Assembly (NCBI GenBank): GCA_007131465.1 | Contig: SLQN01000360.1 | Coordinates: forward strand, 1 to 9,304 | Direction of reading: 5' to 3' | Origin: Paracoccaceae bacterium | GTDB taxonomy: Bacteria > Pseudomonadota > Alphaproteobacteria > Rhodobacterales > Rhodobacteraceae | Length of the DNA stretch: 9,304 nucleotides | Made by a program: the position numbers and the translations under genes | Notes under the pieces: generated by a model | Database searches by the model: none | The model's input: only the letters and a program-made list of their open reading frames with translations | Told to the model about the DNA's origin: nothing | Shown here: positions 1-6,550 of the stretch, in pieces | How positions within the stretch are numbered: position 1 is the stretch's first letter | Layout of the letters: each line of letters starts with the position of its first letter

Positions 1-774
1 GGTGAAGCCGTGACGTTCCATGATGGCGCGCGCAGCAGGCTGCATCAGATAGGCATAGAACGCCTCGGCCACCGGCCCGGCACCGTGCAGAAGCGCCATG
101 CGCTGGCGCAAGGGGGCGTGCCAGTCCTCAGAGATCAGCGCATAAGCGCCGCGCCCGGCAATCGAAGGGGCGAGCACCAGCGAATAGGCGATGATCCCGC
201 CTTCGGCATTGCCCGACAGCGCGAAAGCCGCAGCCTGGCTGACATTCTCGCCCAGCACCAGCGCGGGCTGCAGGTCGTCCCACAGGCCACGGGTGATCAG
301 GGCTTCGCGCGCGCGCATCCCGTAGGGCGCATGTTCGGGATTGGCGATGGCGAAACGCGACACCTGCCCCGCCGCCAGAAGCTGCGCCAGCCCGTCAAGA
401 GTGCCATCCGGCACCAGCGCCGCGCCATGCGGGGCCATGATCACCAGCCGCCCGATCCCGTACAGATCCCCTGCATCGCGGGTCAGACCATCCCGGTACA
501 GATCGGCGATGAAGCTTTCATCAGCGGCCATGAAAATCTCGAACGGGGCCCCTGCGCGGATCTGGCGGGCCATATTGCCGGTCGAACCGATCGACAGCCG
601 CACCGACATGCCGGTATCAGTCCGGAAGGCGGCGGCGATCTCTTCAATCGCGAATTGCAGATCAGAGGCCACGGCGATAACAGGCGCAGCACTCTGCGCC
701 CGTAGCGCGCCAGCGCTGACCCCGAAAGCCGCAAAGGCCGCAAGCATACTGCGGCGGGTGAAAACCATCGGCAT
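1..774 (-). CDS. modA: Molybdate ABC transporter substrate-binding protein ModA (3' end beyond the left edge)
   Basis: This periplasmic protein captures molybdate and hands it to the ModBC permease and ATPase. The reading frame is open for 258 codons with no stop before the window edge. ModA proteins are usually about 250-260 residues, so only a few residues should be missing. The N-terminus has a signal peptide with a twin-arginine-like TRRSML motif (residues 6-11), a hydrophobic stretch and a likely cleavage site near LRAQSA (24-29). The mature part shows the family pattern: an early ASD (36-38), then IGSTGNMARQIRAGAPFEIF (from residue 62), and later ANPEHAPYGMRARE, all typical of the oxyanion pocket and hinge of ModA. 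The start is uncertain: in-frame ATGs lie at 783, 774 and 768, and none has a strong ribosome-binding site; 774 is chosen because a purine-rich AATGGG lies a few bases upstream. modB and modC would be expected to follow beyond position 1. Supplying molybdate fits the molybdoenzyme gene at the other end of the window, but that link is inference. A related anion-binding protein (tungstate, for example) cannot be excluded. Confidence 0.88.
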   Translation of the reverse strand, partial: MPMVFTRRSMLAAFAAFGVSAGALRAQSAAPVIAVASDLQFAIEEIAAAFRTDTGMSVRLSIGSTGNMARQIRAGAPFEIFMAADESFIADLYRDGLTRDAGDLYGIGRLVIMAPHGAALVPDGTLDGLAQLLAAGQVSRFAIANPEHAPYGMRAREALITRGLWDDLQPALVLGENVSQAAAFALSGNAEGGIIAYSLVLAPSIAGRGAYALISEDWHAPLRQRMALLHGAGPVAEAFYAYLMQPAARAIMERHGFT

Positions 775-791
775 GATACCCATTGCTGCAA

Positions 792-804
792 TGTTCGGTG
801 AACA
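792..804. promoter_or_regulatory. 13-bp palindrome TGTTC-GGT-GAACA upstream of modA
   Basis: Perfect 5-bp inverted arms flank a 3-base centre, 17 bases upstream of the chosen modA start. The size and symmetry suit a dimeric repressor or activator site close to the modA promoter or leader. The protein that would bind is unknown, and arms this short can arise by chance. Confidence 0.3.
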
Positions 805-807
805 CTC

Positions 808-824
808 GCCAGAAGATGTCTGGC
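808..824. repeat. Inverted repeat GCCAGA-N5-TCTGGC
   Basis: Two perfect 6-bp arms are separated by AGATG, lying directly next to the palindrome at 792-804 in the modA leader or promoter region. It could form a small hairpin in the modA transcript or be part of an operator. No T-run follows closely on either strand, so it is not a typical terminator. Confidence 0.3.
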
Positions 825-1130
825 AGGTCAATCCTTTATTTTCCACAACCCGCCCGACCCGGTTGCAGCCCGCCGGTCCTATGGCGGCAGATCGCGATCA
901 GGGCCGTAACAGACTGCCCCCCTGCCGGTGCGCCGCGCGACGCATTATCTTGCCAGACATGCCGCAGGGACGTTATTTTGACACGCATTACTTCAAGCGT
1001 GAACTGACCCGGCTTCGGTGACACCGCACCGCCACTTTTTCAGAAACGGACGGTCCGGCAACAAGGCAGGATGTCTGCGTTCCGAACCGGCCTGTTGAAC
1101 CTGCATATTGGCCAGAGGAGGAATGTGACG

Positions 1131-1787
1131 ATGATTTTCCCGGCTAACTGCCTGCGCGCAGCCTGCATTGCGGCGCTGAGCCTTGTCTTCGCTGTCACCG
1201 GCCTTGACGCGCGAAGCCAGAGCCTTGGGGCTGACCAGAAGCTGGTTCCGGCGACCATGACGCAGCCCCGCAGCGATGTCTGGGCCGTGTTCTGGCCGGT
1301 GCGGGCCGATGGCTCGATCACCAATATTCAGGAGTTCATGGCCCATTACAGAAGCTTCGAGCAGCTTTGCAATGATCGGCAAAACGGCGTCATCAGCAAT
1401 CAGCCACTCCGGAGCGCCATTTCACTCTTTACCCGGCTTGCACTGAGGAGCGAAGACGCGCAGGGCAGACCTCGGAATTGCAGGATGGCAGCAGACGTCC
1501 TCGACTCCGTCAACCGGTTTGATTTGAATGGCAATGCCATCCAGGACTTCCGCCCCTTTCTGATGTTCGGATCGACCCTGAAATATATCAACATCAGCAG
1601 GGCGACGATTGGTGTCCACGATAACAATGGCCGCGCACTTGGCACCAACATTGCTGTCCTGCGGGAAATCACACCACGGCGGGGCGGCAATCTGACCCAC
1701 CTGACCGGGTCATCGGTGTTTGATACGAACGCGTGTCCGTTTGATGACGGCGGCCACTGGTATTGGGGAGCGGGCTGCGAATACTAG
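1131..1787 (+). CDS. Exported protein of unknown function, 218 residues
   Basis: I do not recognise this family. The start at 1131 is preferred over the in-frame ATG at 1071 because AGAGGAGGAA (1114-1123) lies 9 bases upstream and because it puts a signal peptide at the N-terminus: a short polar start, a hydrophobic core with AACIAALSLVFAVTG, then LDARSQS as a probable signal-peptidase I site near residue 28. The mature chain has four cysteines (in EQLCND, RNCRMA, TNACPF and GAGCEY), enough for two disulfides, which suits a periplasmic or secreted protein. The C-terminus is aromatic and glycine-rich (GGHWYWGAGCEY). There is no transmembrane segment after the signal and no obvious catalytic motif. 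It stands alone on its strand, divergent from modA, and a GC-rich hairpin follows its stop. The ribosome-binding site and signal peptide make it a likely real gene; its role cannot be told from the sequence. Confidence 0.72.
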   Translation: MIFPANCLRAACIAALSLVFAVTGLDARSQSLGADQKLVPATMTQPRSDVWAVFWPVRADGSITNIQEFMAHYRSFEQLCNDRQNGVISNQPLRSAISLFTRLALRSEDAQGRPRNCRMAADVLDSVNRFDLNGNAIQDFRPFLMFGSTLKYINISRATIGVHDNNGRALGTNIAVLREITPRRGGNLTHLTGSSVFDTNACPFDDGGHWYWGAGCEY

Positions 1788-1795
1788 CGGACCCT

Positions 1796-1821
1796 CCGGC
1801 TTGCTTTCGCCCGAAAGCCGG
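1796..1821 (+). terminator. Possible terminator hairpin after the exported-protein gene
   Basis: An imperfect GC-rich inverted repeat begins 8 bases after the stop at 1785-1787. The left arm starts CCGGCTT, the right arm is CGAAAGCCGG, and the inner stem is CTTTCG against CGAAAG around a 2-base loop, with extra unpaired bases on the left side. No clear T-run follows (ACATTCTGTCC), so it is at best a weak or factor-assisted terminator. Confidence 0.35.
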
Positions 1822-2065
1822 ACATTCTGTCCGTGCTCTTGCAGCACCACCATCCCTGCCGGGACCAGCCTCAAGACCCGTTGGCGCGGTCGGAGCACCG
1901 TGCCGGTCCTTCTGCTGGTCCCGTAGGTCAGACTGCCAGAACGGCTGGATCCGGCGCGCGATGCGCTGCGCACGCAGGAGGCACTGCCGGGGCTGATCGT
2001 GGCGAGTTGGGTGGCGGGAAAACCCGATAAGCCTGGTTAAATGACCTGATCAGTCATCGGACCGC
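1822..2065. other. Region without a clear gene; possible degraded gene end on the plus strand
   Basis: No intact gene is visible. In one plus-strand frame the stretch 1927-2040 reads like the C-terminus of a protein (LPERLDPARDALRTQEALPG, then LIVASWVAGKPDKPG and TAA at 2038-2040), but the same frame has a TAG at 1924-1926 and no start or ribosome-binding site in between. It could be the tail of a decayed gene. The minus strand also has open frames here, but none with a supported start. I do not recognise a family. Confidence 0.3.
2041..2057. repeat. Near-perfect palindrome ATGACCTGATCAGTCAT
   Basis: Without the second C of ATGACC this would be a perfect 16-bp palindrome. It sits directly after the TAA at 2038-2040 and before the stop of the minus-strand gene ending at 2066, a position that would suit a shared hairpin between convergent reading frames. 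It has no T-run, so a terminator call is weak. Confidence 0.35.
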
Positions 2066-2266
2066 TTATTCGCACAAGGCAGCGGGCAGTTCACATACTG
2101 TCTGACGGTCGCGCATGGTGAACACCTTTCCAGCATCGACCAACAAGCCAAGACCCTTGAGGCGGTGCAGCCATTCGCGTCTGGATACGGACTTCGCCCG
2201 CTCGTCGCGGATCAGACCAATAACATCATTGGCAAAAGCCGGGTCGGTGAACTGTGCTTGTGTCAT
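2066..2266 (-). CDS. Small conserved-looking hypothetical protein, 66 residues
   Basis: The start at 2266 (MTQAQFTDPAFAND...) is preferred to the upstream in-frame ATG at 2317 because AAAAGG lies just upstream at normal spacing. The protein is soluble and mixed in charge, with no signal peptide or membrane segment. It has a basic helical middle (VSRREWLHRLKGLG) followed by a hydrophobic strand-like part and a C-terminus CELPAALCE with two cysteines. The pattern resembles small uncharacterised proteins of Rhodobacteraceae that end in a similar 'LPxxLC' motif, but this is from memory and no function is known to me. It lies between a possible decayed gene end and a broken BLUF gene, so it may be a survivor in a rearranged region. 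A chance open frame cannot be excluded. Confidence 0.5.
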   Translation of the reverse strand: MTQAQFTDPAFANDVIGLIRDERAKSVSRREWLHRLKGLGLLVDAGKVFTMRDRQTVCELPAALCE

Positions 2267-2469
2267 TTGAATACCTTTTCGAGCAAGTGATGCGGCGTGT
2301 TTTATGCTGCGATGCATCCGAGGCAGAAATCACGCAACAATAGGGCAATTTCGGGGCGCATTGTCTTTTGCAAGGCAACGAACCAACAGCCGGAGCCTCT
2401 ATCTGCCTTTCGCCGTACCAAGCAGACATGACTGTGCCATGGTCGTGTGAACAGCAAAAGGGCGCACCC

Positions 2470-2697
2470 ATGTCAGGCTATCGCGCGATCTACACATCAC
2501 GCCCCTTCGGCTTCGACGCCAAAACGCTGAACAGCATCCTGGGGCATGCGCTGCGCGTCATCCCCGGTCGGGGTATCACGGGCGCGCTGATCTGCCGTGA
2601 GGATATGTATCTGCAATTGCTTGAAGGTCCACAGGATGCGGTCAGGCAAGCACTGGAACGGATAAGGCGCGATCCCGGCGACTGGTCGAGGAACTGA
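2470..2697 (+). pseudogene. Truncated BLUF-domain (blue-light, FAD-binding) protein
   Basis: BLUF proteins bind FAD and signal blue light through a Tyr-Gln hydrogen-bond switch. The fragment starts at an ATG with AAGGG 7 bases upstream and reads MSGYRAIYTSRPFGFDAKTL, then GITGALIC, MYLQLLEGP and ALERIRRDP. The switch Tyr (Tyr8 in AIYTSR) and Gln (Gln49 in YLQLLEG) are present. The Asn normally found five residues before ITG, which contacts the flavin ring, is Ile31 here (ALRVIPGRGITG). BLUF homology stops at about residue 69. The remaining residues, ending at TGA 2695-2697, come from IS66-like sequence, so the C-terminal part of the domain is missing. A normal stand-alone BLUF protein has about 130-150 residues; this has 75. 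I infer that an IS66 insertion or later deletion broke the gene and that it makes no working photoreceptor. Confidence 0.8.
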
Positions 2698-3091
2698 TAC
2701 CTGGCTGCTGGAAGAGCGCGCGCGAATGTCGAAACACAACAGCGTCGCCAAGGCCATCGAGTATCTGACACCGCCCAAAGGCGAGCGGTGGAGCGCCTTC
2801 ACCGCTTTCCTTGATGATGGGCGCATCTGTCTGACCAACACTGCCGCCGAGCGCGCCCTCAGTGGCATCGCATTGGGCAGAAAATCATGGCTCTTTGCGG
2901 GGTCTGAGCGCAGTGGCGAAAGGGCGGCCTTCATGTATACCCTCATCGTCAGTTGCAAGTTGAACGCCATCGACCCACAGGCCTGGATGGCAGATGTTCT
3001 TGCACGCATGCCGGACATCACCGCGTCACGCTTGCCCGAGTTGCTCCCGTGGAACTGGAAGGCCAAGCAGGAAGCCGTCAAGGCCGCGTGA
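2681..3091 (+). pseudogene. IS66-family transposase (TnpC), C-terminal remnant with probable frameshift
   Basis: From about 2702 the frame reads WLLEERARMSKHNSVAKAIE, then FLDDGRICLTN, AAERALSGIALGRKSWLFAG, GERAAFMYTLIV and LPELLPWNW, ending at TGA 3089-3091. This is the C-terminal part of the IS66 transposase, including the last catalytic glutamate in the AAERAL motif. The full protein is about 500 residues, so roughly the N-terminal three-quarters, with the two catalytic aspartates, is gone. Just upstream, at 2683-2700, another frame reads LVEELI, which would join the main frame as LVEELITWLLEERA if one base were restored; this points to a single-base deletion near 2698-2701. The remnant directly follows the broken BLUF domain. 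It cannot make an active transposase. Confidence 0.85.
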
Positions 3092-3115
3092 CCGCGGCGC
3101 TCGCCGGATGCTTAC
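2681..3115 (+). mobile_element. Remnant of an IS66-family insertion sequence, right end retained
   Basis: The left part, including tnpA, tnpB and most of tnpC, is absent. The right side looks intact: 24 bases after the tnpC stop the sequence GCTTAC (3110-3115) matches the usual outer end of IS66 terminal inverted repeats (GTAAGC on the other strand). The left boundary near 2681 is set by where BLUF homology stops, so it is approximate. With no left end present, neither the partner repeat nor an 8-bp target duplication can be checked. Confidence 0.7.
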
Positions 3116-3361
3116 GTTCCTTCGCGATTTCTGTGGATTAACGCGCGACAACCTGTTCAGTGTGCCACCAGATGTTGTGGTCGCGACATGAGGCGTGTCA
3201 GGCGCAGAGACCTCAAATATTGCGGCACCTGACGCGCGGTGATCTTTGACCTTCGTCATGTCCCAAGACAGAATATGTTTCCCGGAATCCAGCAGCAGAA
3301 GCGGAGCCATGGGGCCTGACAATGAAGCCCGAACGGATGTGACAAACAGGCTCCTGCATTT
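3116..3361. other. Intergenic region between the IS66 end and the response-regulator stop
   Basis: I see no supported gene here. The missing C-terminal part of the BLUF domain does not appear on the far side of the IS66 end. In one minus-strand frame around 3245-3275 a short run, ILSWDMTKVK, resembles the WxWDxTK motif at the start of the IS3-type transposase catalytic core, but the match is only a few residues long and may be chance. The sequence TGTGACAAAC (3338-3347) is the complement of a 10-mer in the ddhA promoter region. No strong terminator for the two-component operon was seen. Confidence 0.4.
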
Positions 3362-4117
3362 TTAGCTTGCGGCAATACGACTTGGTTTCGTTCCGGGGGA
3401 ACCGTCGAGAACGTAACCGCATCTATGCACAGTGGTAATCGTGGCTACCTCTGCTGGAATTTTCTTGCGCAACCTCGCGATCAAGACATCGGCGGTTCTG
3501 TCGCCCGGACTCCAGGCGCGCCCACACGCAGCCAAAGTCAGGTCGTCGCGATCGAGAACCTCACCCTTGTGCAAAAGCATCAGATGCAGCATTCGGGCTT
3601 CTGCTGGCGGAAGATATGTCACCTCGTCGCCAATCTGCAGCTTTCCTGACGACGCAGTCAGCCTTATCGAACCCATTTCGAGCCGCTCGCTGAGCGCGCG
3701 CTGATGCGCCCGCAGGTTTTTCTCGAGCATAATCCGAATTTTGCTGGAGAGGTCGATCGGGTTGAAGGGTTTGCTAATATACTCACTGGCACCAAGTCCG
3801 AGCCCGAGTTGGCGGTCTTGCGAGTCTCCCATTTGCGACAGGACAATCACCGGACATTTGTTGCGCTTCTGTATTCTCTCGATCAGCAAGAGCCCGTCAG
3901 CGTCGGGGAGCCGACGGTCCAGCAACACGAGATCGAATCGCTGAGCGCCGAGCAGCTGCCGGGCCTGACGCGCTGAGCGCGCATCGTGATATCTGGCACC
4001 CGCCTGACACACCACTTCCCTGAGCAGGATTTGCATGACGTCGTCATCGTCAATGCACAATACATCACCGAGCAATAGTGACGGATCATCGCCTTTGTGA
4101 TCGTTCAATCTTCCCAT
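3362..4117 (-). CDS. OmpR/PhoB-family response regulator, likely regulator of ddhA (DdhR-like)
   Basis: This is a DNA-binding response regulator of 251 residues. An N-terminal receiver (about 18-130) has the acidic cluster DDDD at 23-26, phospho-acceptor Asp67 in LVLLDRRLPDADG, Ser94 at the switch position and Lys116 in SKPF. A linker is followed by a winged-helix output domain (about 150-245) with the typical YLPPAEARMLHLMLLHKGEV and a C-terminal hairpin, ITTVHRCGYVLDG. The family dimerises when phosphorylated and binds direct repeats spaced 10-11 bp. The start ATG overlaps the last 13 bases of the kinase gene, so the two are almost certainly translated together, and Asp67 is the expected end of the kinase phosphorelay. 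The layout resembles TorR and DorR, which control TMAO and DMSO reductase genes. The divergent ddhA promoter with its 11-bp repeat is the likely target; that is inference. The first 17 residues precede the receiver fold and are dispensable-looking. Confidence 0.9.
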   Translation of the reverse strand: MGRLNDHKGDDPSLLLGDVLCIDDDDVMQILLREVVCQAGARYHDARSARQARQLLGAQRFDLVLLDRRLPDADGLLLIERIQKRNKCPVIVLSQMGDSQDRQLGLGLGASEYISKPFNPIDLSSKIRIMLEKNLRAHQRALSERLEMGSIRLTASSGKLQIGDEVTYLPPAEARMLHLMLLHKGEVLDRDDLTLAACGRAWSPGDRTADVLIARLRKKIPAEVATITTVHRCGYVLDGSPGTKPSRIAAS

Positions 4118-6534
4118 TGATCCACTTCAATCCGTGCAAGACTGCGCCAGAATGCGGTCTGCTCGATCGGCCGATCAAGAAGAATCACGAGATCACTTAT
4201 ATCCGCAGCGGGCCCAGCGTCGCAGCGTTGTTCCAAAGCGCGCAAGGGGCCAGCGAGTTCGGTGATGCCAAGCTGAGCGGTGCTGCCCGCGAGCCGGTGC
4301 GCTTGCGATTTCAATTCATCGCATGGTGCAGTCTGCATCGACCTGCGGAGTTGCTTTCGAAACTCCGACCATGCCTGTCGCAGCGCCTCTGCCATGGCTT
4401 TAAGTGTCGACGGGGACAGCGCGGCAATATCGACCTGCAAACTGTCTGTTCCAGCGCTTACCACACCAGGATCCGGCATCGCATTTTTCGTTCCGCTTCG
4501 CATGCGCTTTTGAGCGGTACATTCTTGCAACGCCTTCGCCAGTTGGGCCGCGTTGGTTGGTTTGCCCAGAATGTGGTGAAAACCTTTGCGCAAGTCCGGA
4601 GCCGCGCTGAAAGCTTCAAGATTGGCCGTCAGTGCTATGTAGACCCTGCGGTCCGCGTCCGGCGCGGACCGCAGGCTTTTCAGCAATTCCGGCCCAGTAC
4701 CATCGGGCAGCAGATAGTCGATTATGACAGCGTCATAGTCCGTTTCTGCAACAAGGGATCTGGCGGCTTTGATTGTGGCCGCATTGTCGACCGTAAAGCC
4801 TGCCAGTTTAATCTGGTGAGACGATACCAGCGCACCGATTGGATCGTCGTCAACAAGCAGACATCGCCCGCCGGGCCGAATGCCGGAAATGGCCCCGTAC
4901 TCCAGTGCCTCAGGTGCTTGCGCGCTGGCGGGTTGGAAAGGGATCTCGAACCAGATCCGGGCACCGCTGGGCGTATTGCAGAAATCGATACGCCCTCCCA
5001 TGGCACAGACCAGATAGCGCGAGATCGCAAGGCCCAGCCCAGTGCCGCCATTGATCGTCCGCCGTGCCTTCGCTTCCTCGAACGGCAAGTGCAACGCCGC
5101 CGAGTCTTCAGCCGGCAGCCCCGGTCCATGATCGGTCACTGTGAAGCGCAACATGCGGATGGCCAGATCGTCGCGTGCGACGAGATCAACGTCAAGCGCA
5201 ACGCCCGCGCCGGAATCATGCCGAAGCGCATTTGATACCAGATTGGTCAGGACCTGAAAGATCATGGCCCAGTCGACGCTGACAAAGTGCGGAACGTCGG
5301 ACGCAAGCCGCAATGACAAGCTCTCGCGATGTGGCCCGGGGCGCGCGGCGATCATGGCACAGAAGCTGTTCAGGGCCTGCGCCAGGTTGATACATGATGG
5401 CCGAGGCTCCGGTGGGCCATTCTCCATCTTTGAGTAATCCAGCACGTTGTTCAGTGTCTGCAACAACGACTGCCCGGCGCTTTGGATCACGTCGAGATAT
5501 ACTGGTTGAGCCAGGTCATCTGAGATCCGCAAAAGTTCAGCTGCCCCCAGAACGCCATGCAACGGTGTTCGGATCTCGTGACTCATCATTGCGAGGAAAC
5601 GTGACATCTGCCGCGCTGCCTTTTCGGCCTGCTCGGTCGCTTCCTGATAGTCTGTCACGTCATAAAGCTGCAACAAGTAGCCTAGCGTGCTGTTCTGCAC
5701 CGCATCATGTAGCGGTCGCAGCCGCAGATCGAAGCAGCGCAGACCATTCTCGGTTTCCTTCCAGATTGTCTGCTCGGGTTCAGTATCGGGCGAGAAAAGA
5801 TCACCCAGCATCTGTTCGAGACGCTGTCGCAATTCGTGCCGCACATGGAGATACAGGCTGTCACCCGCCTCGCCTGCGCCAACAAAAAGTGTGAGCGCCG
5901 CTTGATTGGCGTGCACCAGATGATGCGCGTGGTTCAGCAGAAAGGCCGGATTCCGCAGGCTTTCGAAAATCGCCACATAGCGGTCCTTGACCAGCGTCAG
6001 GGATCGGGTCTGCAATTGCAACTCGCGCAATCTTTGATCTTCGCCAGCCTCGGTCCAGTCGGCGGTGACGCTCAATTCGGTTTCGTCAAAGAAATCGACG
6101 ACCCGATCAAGCAGCAGCGCATGTGTTTCCGGGTCGGTCACGACTTGTAGCAGTGCCTCGGTATAGACGCGTCGAAAATGTTTGAAGAGGCCGAGATAAA
6201 GTTCGAGCGATATACCGACCGCCCGGTGCTTGCGGGCAATCAGACGCATCCCGGCGAAGCGTGGATCGCGCCGGTATTCGATTGTTGCCAGTGGTCCGAA
6301 GGTATCGGGTTTCGGGGTCAGCAGATAGCTTTCCAGCGCTTCGGTCAGGCTGCGGACCGCCTCGGTCCATGCAGCGCGCACTGTCGTGGTGAAGGGCGTG
6401 TAGCCATTGGACTTCGCGAGATCGATGGATCGATCGACGAGTCTGTCCTCCATCAACCCCAGACGTCTTGCCAACAGCGCCTCAGGTGCGTCCTTGAATA
6501 CGCCTATGGCAGCCGCTCCGACCGTCGAACCCAT
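4105..6534 (-). CDS. Soluble tripartite hybrid sensor histidine kinase (DdhS-like)
   Basis: This 809-residue kinase would start a phosphorelay to the overlapping response regulator. In order: an all-helical N-terminal domain (1-175, with GISLELYLGLFKHFRRVY) that recalls RsbRD or globin-like sensor folds; a PAS-like domain (about 183-296, RYVAIFESLRNPAFLLNHAH); HisKA with His319 in MMSHEIRTPLHG; a HATPase_c domain with an N-box at Asn435 (NLVSNALRH), G1 DHGPGLP (468-474) and G2 GGTGLGL (496-502); a receiver with DDD at 562-564, Asp606 in VIIDYLLPDG, Thr636 and Lys658; and an HPt domain with His746 in QAHRLAGSTAQLG. All phosphorelay residues are present. No transmembrane segment or signal peptide is visible, unlike the membrane-bound TorS and DorS, so it should sense something in the cytoplasm. 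The start at 6534 is chosen over the in-frame ATG at 6606 because a strong GGAGGAGG (6550-6543) lies 8 bases upstream. The ligand is unknown. Confidence 0.92.
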   Translation of the reverse strand: MGSTVGAAAIGVFKDAPEALLARRLGLMEDRLVDRSIDLAKSNGYTPFTTTVRAAWTEAVRSLTEALESYLLTPKPDTFGPLATIEYRRDPRFAGMRLIARKHRAVGISLELYLGLFKHFRRVYTEALLQVVTDPETHALLLDRVVDFFDETELSVTADWTEAGEDQRLRELQLQTRSLTLVKDRYVAIFESLRNPAFLLNHAHHLVHANQAALTLFVGAGEAGDSLYLHVRHELRQRLEQMLGDLFSPDTEPEQTIWKETENGLRCFDLRLRPLHDAVQNSTLGYLLQLYDVTDYQEATEQAEKAARQMSRFLAMMSHEIRTPLHGVLGAAELLRISDDLAQPVYLDVIQSAGQSLLQTLNNVLDYSKMENGPPEPRPSCINLAQALNSFCAMIAARPGPHRESLSLRLASDVPHFVSVDWAMIFQVLTNLVSNALRHDSGAGVALDVDLVARDDLAIRMLRFTVTDHGPGLPAEDSAALHLPFEEAKARRTINGGTGLGLAISRYLVCAMGGRIDFCNTPSGARIWFEIPFQPASAQAPEALEYGAISGIRPGGRCLLVDDDPIGALVSSHQIKLAGFTVDNAATIKAARSLVAETDYDAVIIDYLLPDGTGPELLKSLRSAPDADRRVYIALTANLEAFSAAPDLRKGFHHILGKPTNAAQLAKALQECTAQKRMRSGTKNAMPDPGVVSAGTDSLQVDIAALSPSTLKAMAEALRQAWSEFRKQLRRSMQTAPCDELKSQAHRLAGSTAQLGITELAGPLRALEQRCDAGPAADISDLVILLDRPIEQTAFWRSLARIEVDQWED

Positions 6535-6542
6535 GGGTGTAT

Positions 6543-6550
6543 CCTCCTCC
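6543..6550 (-). promoter_or_regulatory. Ribosome-binding site of the hybrid kinase gene
   Basis: On the minus strand GGAGGAGG stands 8 bases before the ATG at 6534. It decides the start, removing 24 residues that a longer frame from 6606 would add. A small ACGAG-ATG-CTCGT hairpin (6555-6567) lies immediately upstream of it in the leader. Confidence 0.8.

Larger units (their letters stand above)
775..1130. other. Divergent intergenic region between modA and the exported-protein gene
   Basis: I see no convincing gene in these roughly 350 bases; the short open frames lack ribosome-binding sites and protein-like composition. The region should hold promoters for both flanking genes. A perfect TTGACA occurs at 978-983 on the plus strand, but the hexamer at normal spacing (about 1000-1006) is a poor -10 match, so it is only a weak promoter candidate for the gene at 1131. 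On the minus strand a TTGACC lies around 826-831 upstream of modA without a clear -10. Two small inverted repeats near modA are listed separately. I saw no match to the classic ModE-type molybdate operator. Confidence 0.5.

Noticed and set aside
10..705. Plus-strand open frame of 231 codons opposite modA
   Set aside because: The opposite strand codes for a clear ModA with signal peptide; the plus-strand frame has no ribosome-binding site and an arginine- and glutamine-rich, non-protein-like composition.
890..899. 10-bp palindrome GATCGCGATC
   Set aside because: It does not extend beyond 10 bases, and short GATC/CGCG-type palindromes are expected often by chance in GC-rich DNA.
3245..3275. 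Minus-strand ILSWDMTKVK, similar to the IS3-type transposase core WxWDxTK
   Set aside because: The likeness covers only a few residues with no supporting sequence on either side, so it was not annotated as an IS3 remnant.
3303..3354. Distant inverted arms GGAGCC and GGCTCC after the regulator stop
   Set aside because: The arms are 6 bp with a loop of about 40 bases and no T-run, so they do not support a terminator call.
4078..5235. Plus-strand open frame of 385 codons
   Set aside because: It is antisense to the kinase receiver and HPt domains, which have all expected motifs; it shows no domain of its own.
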